NCBI GenBank assembly: GCA_026989875.1
Contig: JALSIP010000015.1
Location: forward strand, 1-32,106
Direction of reading: 5' to 3'
Source: an archaeon
GTDB lineage: Archaea > Hydrothermarchaeota > Hydrothermarchaeia > Hydrothermarchaeales > BMS3B
DNA: 32,106 bases
Part shown: positions 9,298 to 15,800 of the stretch, piece after piece
How positions within the stretch are numbered: the first letter of the stretch is position 1
How the letters are laid out: each line of letters begins with the position of its first letter
Translations under genes and position numbers: made by a program
Notes under the pieces: generated by a model
What the model saw: the letters and a program-made list of their open reading frames with translations, nothing else
What the model was told of the DNA's origin: nothing
Databases searched by the model: none

Positions 9298-9930
9298 ATG
9301 CACAGGCTTGAGGGGCTTGACAGGGTTGCGGAGCGCTGCCTGGCAACGGAGCGCTGGGGCTCAAGCGTGGTGTGCATGCTTGCAGATGCCGGGATAACCT
9401 CAACAGGCGTTGGATACTTCAGCGTTGTCGTGCCGAGGGTCAGGAGGTTTCAGAGGGAGTTCGTGAGCAGCGGCAGGATTTGCAGTCTTGAGGAGCTGGC
9501 TGAGGCAGAGCTCGGCGAGCTTATGCGCGTCTGGGGCAACAGGCGGAGCTGGAGGGCTGTGGTTGAAATCGCGGGGGTGCTGCGTGGCTACTCTGGCTCA
9601 GACCGGGAGGCGCTGAGGCGCTGGGCAGCCAGCTCTGTGCTGAGTCGCTGGAGGAGCGACCCCGTGGGCAGAATTAGGGGTGTGGGAATAAACACCTTCC
9701 AGTACCTGCGCATGATGGGGGGTGTTGACACAGTCATGCCAGACAGGATAGTGCGCAGGTTTCTTCAGGAGGTTGCTGGCATCTCGGCGGCGGACGAAGT
9801 GGAGCTGGTAAAGCTTGCTGAAGAGCACGCCAGGGGGGCGGGGATGAGCGCGGCTGAGCTGTGCTTCACTGCCTGGGTCTGGAGCTGCAGTGACAGAGAG
9901 AAAGCGGTGGAGGAGCTGCTTAAAATCTGA
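9298..9930 (+). CDS. HhH-GPD-like protein, possible divergent DNA glycosylase
   Basis: 210 residues. Around residues 124-156, GRIRGVGINTFQYLRM is followed by GGVDTVMPDRIVRRFLQ. This resembles the helix-hairpin-helix plus Gly/Pro/Asp region of endonuclease III-type DNA glycosylases (L-P-G-V-G-x-K-T-A ... V-D-T-H-v-x-R). Asp149 would match the conserved catalytic Asp. The lyase Lys of endonuclease III is replaced by Asn132, so if it is an enzyme it would act without beta-lyase chemistry. No C-terminal four-Cys iron-sulfur loop is present. The rest is helical with few other landmarks. It follows the mazG-like gene by 4 bp and converges on htpX with 2 bp between stops. Assignment is by motif only; an unrelated helical protein remains possible. 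Confidence 0.6.
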   Translation: MHRLEGLDRVAERCLATERWGSSVVCMLADAGITSTGVGYFSVVVPRVRRFQREFVSSGRICSLEELAEAELGELMRVWGNRRSWRAVVEIAGVLRGYSGSDREALRRWAASSVLSRWRSDPVGRIRGVGINTFQYLRMMGGVDTVMPDRIVRRFLQEVAGISAADEVELVKLAEEHARGAGMSAAELCFTAWVWSCSDREKAVEELLKI

Positions 9931-9932
9931 GC

Positions 9933-10895
9933 CTAAGCCGCCCTTGCGGCAAGCTTGCTCAGCCTCTTCACCCTCGCCACCATGTTGGGATGGGTGCTCA
10001 TCAGCTCCATAAGTCTGTCGCTGAGGCTGAGCTTCACCTTCTTCGTGCTCAGGGCGAGCAGCTCGTTGGCATCTATGGTGCCGTTCATGTCTGTGTCAAC
10101 CTGCCTGAGCTCCCTCACCTCGCGGTAGGCTCTCGCGGGGTCGTTGGCGAAGAACGCCTTGTAGCCCTGTATCTGCCTGAGGGTGTCCCTGTCCACGTGC
10201 GCACTGCCGTAAACCAGCTTGTAGAGGGCGCTTGCAAGCGCGTGCGGGGGGTTGCCCATCTTCACGCTGCCCTCGTCGGCGTAGTACTCCCTGATTCTTG
10301 AGCCGTAGAGCACCAGCAGGTTGGTTATGAAGTACAGGATGAAGGCAACCACGCCTATGAGCACGGTGTTGCCCCTGCTCCTGTCTCCGCCGTAGCCCCA
10401 CATGAAACTCCAGGCGAGGTACCAGAGTATCATGGGCACAACGCTCAGGGCGGTGATAACCGCCATGTCCCTGTTCTTGAGGTGGGCTATCTCGTGCCCC
10501 AGCACCGCTCTGAGCTCCTCGCGGCTGAGCATCCTGAGAAGCTGCTCAGTAACGCACACCCTGCCGTCCCTCACCGACCTGCCGAAGGCGAAGGCATTGG
10601 GTATGGGCAGGCTGGAGATGCCCACCTTGGGCTTGGGTATGCCTGCAGCTCTCGCAAGCTCCTCAACCATGCGGTGAAGCTCCGGAGCCTCGCTCTCGCT
10701 GACGTAGCGCACCCGCATGCTCCACTCCACGATCTTCGGCGAGAGCATGTACTGGATGAAGATTATAGCCACGGCAAGCAGACCGTAGGCTATGAAGCTC
10801 TGAATGCCCATGACGCTGGCAACCATAACCACTATGGCATACAGTATGCCGAACATCAGGGCTAACAGCATGTACATCCTGAGCTGAAGCCACAT
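9933..10895 (-). CDS. htpX: HtpX-type membrane zinc metalloprotease (M48) with an EF-hand loop
   Basis: Membrane protease of the HtpX/M48B family, which degrades damaged membrane proteins with its active site on the cytoplasmic side. Seen in sequence: two N-terminal membrane helices (about residues 9-29 and 34-52), SSLPIPNAFAFG, the zinc motif HEIAH (134-138), two further helices (about 146-166 and 178-197), and EYYAD (203-207) giving the third zinc ligand. Residues 267-278 read DTDMNGTIDANE, a canonical 12-residue EF-hand calcium loop, placed between the protease core and the C-terminal STHPNMVARVKRL. I chose the ATG at 10895 because AAGGAGGGC lies 6 nt before it; GTG 10916 would add seven residues. 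It lies 30 bp after a Cys/His-rich small membrane protein gene, probably in one operon. Confidence 0.93.
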   Translation of the reverse strand: MWLQLRMYMLLALMFGILYAIVVMVASVMGIQSFIAYGLLAVAIIFIQYMLSPKIVEWSMRVRYVSESEAPELHRMVEELARAAGIPKPKVGISSLPIPNAFAFGRSVRDGRVCVTEQLLRMLSREELRAVLGHEIAHLKNRDMAVITALSVVPMILWYLAWSFMWGYGGDRSRGNTVLIGVVAFILYFITNLLVLYGSRIREYYADEGSVKMGNPPHALASALYKLVYGSAHVDRDTLRQIQGYKAFFANDPARAYREVRELRQVDTDMNGTIDANELLALSTKKVKLSLSDRLMELMSTHPNMVARVKRLSKLAARAA

Positions 10896-10925
10896 GCCAT
10901 TGCCCTCCTTCTGCACCTCAGATTT

Positions 10926-11108
10926 TTACCTGAGCATGTAAAAGATAACCACCGCAAGAATTACACCCACTCCAGCCCAGATAAGCCAGGAGGTGCCGGA
11001 GCCGGTGCCCATGCCGCAGGCAGAGCCGGAGCCGTGCTCATGGGCGCCGTGCTCCCTGTGCTCCTTCTTCTCCGGGGCGCCACCACCGCAGCAGCCACTC
11101 ATCTGCAT
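10926..11108 (-). CDS. Small Cys/His-rich single-span membrane protein
   Basis: 60 residues from the ATG at 11108 (GAGTGAGGTG just upstream; a second ATG two codons later is equally possible). The N-terminal half holds a Cys pair and Gly run (SGCCGGGAPE), a His/Glu-rich segment (EHREHGAHEHG) and one more Cys (SACGMG). This is followed by a single membrane helix of about 20 residues (WLIWAGVGVILAVVIFYML). The composition suggests a metal-binding tail held at the membrane. I recognise no named family. It lies 30 bp upstream of htpX on the same strand, so it may act with the zinc protease; that is inference. A longer frame to 11162 exists but runs over the promoter region. Confidence 0.7.
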   Translation of the reverse strand: MQMSGCCGGGAPEKKEHREHGAHEHGSGSACGMGTGSGTSWLIWAGVGVILAVVIFYMLR

Positions 11109-11220
11109 CACCTCACTCCCTTTTAAAACCTCCCACATACAAATACCTTGTGCATTCCACACTGTAAATTATCCCCGCCAGAAGCTTGATGTAATGGCAT
11201 CTGAGCATCCCGCACCCCAT

Positions 11221-11258
11221 GCCGCGGGCAGAGCAGCCGCGGGGAAAACGTTTAAATA
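11221..11258 (+). promoter_or_regulatory. Promoter of the fae-hps operon with a repeated GCCGCGGG box
   Basis: GAAAACG followed by TTTAAATA (11251-11258) is a BRE/TATA element; initiation is expected near 11283. Immediately upstream GCCGCGGG occurs twice, at 11221-11228 and 11236-11243, 15 bp apart. The core CCGCGG is itself palindromic. This looks like a tandem regulator site abutting the TATA box, but no regulator is known to me for it. Confidence 0.5.
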
Positions 11259-11294
11259 CCCTGTCCGAGAGTGTTGTTATTCCGGTGGTGAACC

Positions 11295-11585
11295 TTGAGA
11301 GAATGCTGCGGAAGCTCAGAGGATAGCGTGTTTCACAAGAAGCTTAAGGTGAAGCTGAAGGAGAAGGGCAAGCAGGGCAGGATACGTTTCCTGTGCGATT
11401 ATCTTGAATACCTGCTCAGGAACGACCGCACCCTGCCGCCAGACTTTCCTGCCTTTGTGAGGGAAATCATGGGGCTGGACGACAGGAAGGGCTACATCCA
11501 TATCAGAATCTGGCATCAGGACAGCGAGCTGGTGGAGTTTGCCGAGGCTTCGGGCTATGAGTACAGGATAGACCACTACGACTGA
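11295..11585 (+). CDS. Hypothetical protein preceding fae-hps
   Basis: 96 residues, basic in the N-terminal half (KKLKVKLKEKGKQG) and mixed alpha/beta after it (GYIHIRIWHQDSELVEFAEASGYEY), with three Cys, two of them adjacent (CC near the N-terminus). No signal or membrane segment; I do not recognise it. The TTG at 11295 is preceded by GGTGGTG at a normal distance and lies about 12 nt after the expected transcription start. An in-frame GTG at 11328 with GAGGAT upstream is an alternative that would remove the Cys pair. It ends 2 bp before the fae-hps ATG, so both are on one transcript and probably coupled. A role linked to formaldehyde or pentose metabolism is only guilt by association. Confidence 0.7.
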   Translation: MRECCGSSEDSVFHKKLKVKLKEKGKQGRIRFLCDYLEYLLRNDRTLPPDFPAFVREIMGLDDRKGYIHIRIWHQDSELVEFAEASGYEYRIDHYD

Positions 11586-11587
11586 CC

Positions 11588-12784
11588 ATGATTGATGAGG
11601 AGTTTCTCGTGGGTGAGGCTCTGGTAGGCGAGGAGCCGGAAGTTGCGCACATTGACCTGATAATAGGTCCCAAGAGCGGTGCAGCGGGGAGAGCCTTCGT
11701 CAACGCCCTTGCCCAGCCGCGCATGGGGCACACGCCAATTCTCGGGGTCATAAGACCCAACCTGCCCACGAAGCCGGCGACGCTCATAATCCCCAAGGTG
11801 ACCATAAGAAGCCTTGAGGATGCGGAGAAGGTTTTTGGTCCCGCCCAGAGTGCTGTAGCAAAGGCGGTGGCGGATGCGGTGGAGGAGGGCATTATTCCAA
11901 AATCAGAGGCTGAGAGGCTGGTTGCGATAGTTTCGGTGTTCATCCACCCGAGAGGCAGGGACTACCAGCGCATATACCGCTACAACTACGCAGCAACCAA
12001 GCTGGCGATTCGCAGGGCAATGCAGAAGTTCCCCTGTATAGATAAGGTTTTAGAGGAGAAGGATAAGTCTATGCATGCCATGATAGGTTTCAGGATAAAC
12101 AACCTGAAGCATCCTCCCTACCTGGAGGTTGCGCTTGACATACCCGACTGGCGCCGGGTGGAGGGCATTATAAGGGCGCTGCCCAGGAGCGACGCCATAA
12201 TCATAGAGGCTGGCACTCCGCTTATAAAGCGCTACGGCGTGGAGGTGGTGCAGAAGATTCACCAGCTCCGCCCCGAGAGCGTGGTGGTGGCTGACCTCAA
12301 GACCCTTGACACAGGCAACTTAGAGGCGAGAATGGCTGGCGACGCAACCGCTGACGTGATAGGCTTCTCGGGGCTTGCACCTCTCAGGACCATGGAGAAG
12401 TTCATAGAGGAGTGCAGAAAGGTGGGGGCGCTATCGCTTATGGACACGCTGAACGTGCCAGACCCCGTGGCTGTGCTGAAGAAGCTGAAGGTCAAGCCGG
12501 ACATCGTGGAGCTGCACAGAGCCATAGACGTGGAGCAGAGCCAGGAGAGCGAGTGGGGCAACATAAGCGAAATCAAGAGGGTGTGCGGCGGCAGGACGCT
12601 GGTGGCTGTGGCTGGAGGGATAAGGGTTGAGAGGGTGAAGGAGGCGCTCGCCTCGGGAGCAGACATACTGGTGGTGGGCAGAGCTATCACCTGCGCCAAG
12701 GACGTTACAGGTGCGGCGAGAGCCTTCCTGAAGGAGATGGGCGTGCAGGAGGTTGACCAGTTCCGGGTGATGACAGACTTCTGA
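11588..12784 (+). CDS. fae-hps: Bifunctional formaldehyde-activating enzyme / 3-hexulose-6-phosphate synthase
   Basis: The N-terminal domain (about residues 1-165) is Fae, which couples formaldehyde to tetrahydromethanopterin. It shows VGEALVGEEPEVAHIDLIIG with the catalytic-type His21, and NLPTKPATLIIPKVTI. The C-terminal domain (about 175-398) is a Hps beta/alpha barrel that splits or forms hexulose-6-phosphate. It shows IIEAGTPLIKRYG, VVADLKTLDTG (Asp236, Lys238) and VAVAGGIRVERVKEAL with a phosphate-binding GG. In archaea this fusion mainly runs from fructose 6-phosphate towards ribulose 5-phosphate, supplying pentoses while the released formaldehyde is captured on H4MPT. The presence of Fae shows the organism uses H4MPT. 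The partner isomerase (Phi) is not in the window. 398 residues is a full-length fusion. It is translated after a 2-bp gap. Confidence 0.97.
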   Translation: MIDEEFLVGEALVGEEPEVAHIDLIIGPKSGAAGRAFVNALAQPRMGHTPILGVIRPNLPTKPATLIIPKVTIRSLEDAEKVFGPAQSAVAKAVADAVEEGIIPKSEAERLVAIVSVFIHPRGRDYQRIYRYNYAATKLAIRRAMQKFPCIDKVLEEKDKSMHAMIGFRINNLKHPPYLEVALDIPDWRRVEGIIRALPRSDAIIIEAGTPLIKRYGVEVVQKIHQLRPESVVVADLKTLDTGNLEARMAGDATADVIGFSGLAPLRTMEKFIEECRKVGALSLMDTLNVPDPVAVLKKLKVKPDIVELHRAIDVEQSQESEWGNISEIKRVCGGRTLVAVAGGIRVERVKEALASGADILVVGRAITCAKDVTGAARAFLKEMGVQEVDQFRVMTDF

Positions 12785-12807
12785 TTTTCGGCACACGAAA
12801 CACAACC

Positions 12808-12815
12808 TTTAAATA
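12808..12815 (+). promoter_or_regulatory. TATA box for the giant surface protein gene
   Basis: GAAACACAACC followed by TTTAAATA, then about 40 bp to the ATG at 12856. Initiation near 12838 leaves a short leader that carries a GGGGGG ribosome-binding tract (12842-12847). A strong promoter would be expected for an abundant envelope protein. Confidence 0.6.
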
Positions 12816-12855
12816 GAGCGCTGCCAACGGGTAGGTATTTAGGGGGGTTATTTGG

Positions 12856-15800
12856 ATGAACAGACACGCATTAGCCTTATCTGTAGCTGTAGCTCTGTTG
12901 CTGGCGGCTGGTGTTCCTGGTGCCGCACACGGATACTATATCACCGCATCTACCACAAAGATACAGTACGAAAAGGGTGAAGAGGTTGAAATAAAGGGCA
13001 CGGTGAATGCAAGCACACCTGCAACGGTTTACATCACCATATACAACTCATCAGATGTCCTGATACTGAATGAGAGCACCGTAAGCAACGTGAGTGGCAG
13101 CGTATCCACCTTTCACATGGCTATAGCCAATAACTTCTCTGCGGGCAGCTACTATGCTCTGGTTTACAGTGTGCCCGAGGAGAGCGTGAGGCTGGACTTT
13201 GAGGTGGTGGAGAGGGCGCTCTACGTGAAGGTGAGGCTGCTCAACACCACGGATGTGGTTATGGTGAACACCAGCACCGTGGTTACCTCTCCAGCCTATG
13301 CCGGGGGCAACTTCAGCGAGTTTCTTGAGGCGGGGTATGAGGTTCACTACGGAACCTCTGCCATTCTCGGAGGTAACACCTCCTACTTCGTGCTTGTAAA
13401 CCAGACGGCGCCGGAGGTTTTTGACACGGTTTATGTGGATGACGACCCGCGCTTTGAGCTGTACAACTCTGCCGAAGATTCAGCGTCAGCGCCGCTGGTG
13501 GAGACACCGCTGCGTGTGGGGGACAGGGCGGGTGACTACACCGTGGTGGAAGTGGAGTTTGCCACCGGCAACAGGGTGCTTCTGGCAAAGCTCAGGCATG
13601 CTCCGATGTACTCTGCCGGGGAGCAGGTCAAGTATCTGGTGGTGGTCAGGGACTCCGCCGGGAAGATGCTGGACGGTCTGAATCTGAGCGTGGAGCTGCG
13701 CCATGCCAACGGCACCCTAATAACCTCCTCTTCAGGTGTGCTGCAGAACGGCTACCTCACCGGCAGCTTCACCGCACCCGGGCGGCCGGGGAAGTACATG
13801 ATAACCGTGAACGGAACCCTGGGGATGGAGGTGTTCAGCGTTGAGGCATTCAGGCTGTTCGGCAGGATTACCGACATCAGCGGCAACCCCATGACGATTT
13901 TTGCACCTGACCCCAGGGTTAAGCTGGTGGCTATAGCCAGGGCACTCAACGGCGACCTGCTTAACCTCACCAGCGCCTCAGCCGAGCTCACCTACCCCAA
14001 CGGCACCACCTTAAGCTTGGAGCTGAACGCCGAGGGGGCAGGGGTCTACTCTAAGGAGCTCAGCCTCAAGGGGGCACCCGTGGGCGAGTACCGGGTGAGC
14101 ATAAGCGCTGCCTACGCCCAGGCAGTTCAGGAGACTGAGCTCGGGTTCACCATTGCCAGGAGCCGTGCTGAGCTCTATGCCATAAACGTCAGGTTCATAG
14201 ACCAGGCAGACGAGGGCGGCGTGTTTGTGAGCGCCTTCCACCCCGCCGGGGAGGTGACGCTGCTTGCAGTGCTCAGCGATGTGACAAAGGGCGGGCTGAT
14301 GTCCTCTGAGCCCGAGGGTGCGGGCATCATCCCCATAGACGACCCCGCAACGCCTGCTGACGAGTGCGCCAGCAGGGTGGAGCTCACGGAGCTGAAGGAC
14401 GAGCGTGACGTCTCCTACCTGAGCAACGTGAGCGTTAAGATAATGAACCTCTCATCCTTCATAGACTACCTCGCTTCCAGAGGGGAGGCGCCCTCCGAGC
14501 CACCGCCTGAGAGCCTGCTGAGCCAGTGCATGGTGGTGGTGAGCAACCTGAGCAAGCAGGGCGTTTACAGAGCCCAGGTGAAGGTCACCAGGAACGGGGA
14601 GAGCAGCGTTGCTGGCGCAGCCTTCGGCGTGCAGGAGCTTTACGCCTACGGCACAACCGTTGACTTCAACGGCGAGGACTTCGGGTTCAACGTGCCCAAC
14701 TCAACCATCAGGGTGAAGCTCCACGTGCAGAACCTCCTCACCAGGGAGTTTCTTCCACCTGAGAGCATAGTGGATGCGGACATAGTGAGCCTGCGCAGGG
14801 ACTTCCCGAGCTACAGTGAGGTGGATGTAAGCAGCATAGCTCCAACGGTGAACGTCAGCAATGGGGTGCTCTCCTTCAGGGCACCTGACATGGAGGGGTT
14901 CTTCACGATGAAGTTCAGATTCAGAGCCAACGTCAGCGGTGAAATCAGGGAGGGTGTTGGCAGCGCCTTCTTCATGCTCAAGAAGTACATAATATGGGCT
15001 GAGCCCGCATGCAGCTCCGAGCAGGGACCCTGCGTGTTCTCCAGCACCTCAAACATCTCCCTGCGGGTTTACATGGCAGACGCGAGCAGGGGCTCGCTCC
15101 TTGACCTGGGAGCCACGAGCAGTGCGCTGTGCAGCACCTGCGACGGGCTGGTGGCGAAGGTGAAGAGGCTGAGGAATGACCAGCTCGGCAGGGAGATTCC
15201 AGAGCAGGATTACGTGGTTTACGGCGGCAGCATATCTCAGGGTAAGGGAGTGATGAACGTAAGCGCAGCAGGCGGGGAGTTTTCCACGGGGTGGTACGGG
15301 GTTGAGATTGAGGTTTACAGCCCTGCTAACCCCAACGAAAGCTACTACGGCTTCGGGTGGTTTGAGGTGAGGAACTTCTTCGTGGATGTTCTGCCTGTAA
15401 GCATAGAAAGCGGCACGCTGAGAGCCTCCTGGGGCTGGGGCGGCGGGAGCAGCTATCCCGTAAACAGCTCCATAGCCTTCGCCGTGGTGCCCCGCAACCC
15501 GGCTGACTGGAGCATACTCCCGCTGAGCAGCGCAGAGGTGGTGAATGTGCAGCGTGCAGACCTCTGGCCACCGGTGGAGGTTAACTACACGCTGCTTGGC
15601 ATCTCGGAGATGCCGGTGCAGCTTGAGGGCGAGCCAGCTGCGGTGAACGTGACGGTGGTGAACATCTCCGGCATTGAGCGGGAGGGGATGTACAGCATCA
15701 ACGTGAGGGTGAGCACCTCCAACGGCAGCGACATAGGCACGGCGTGGTTTGATGTGGCGAGCTTCATGGTGGAGATGAGCTACCGTGGCATGTATGACTG

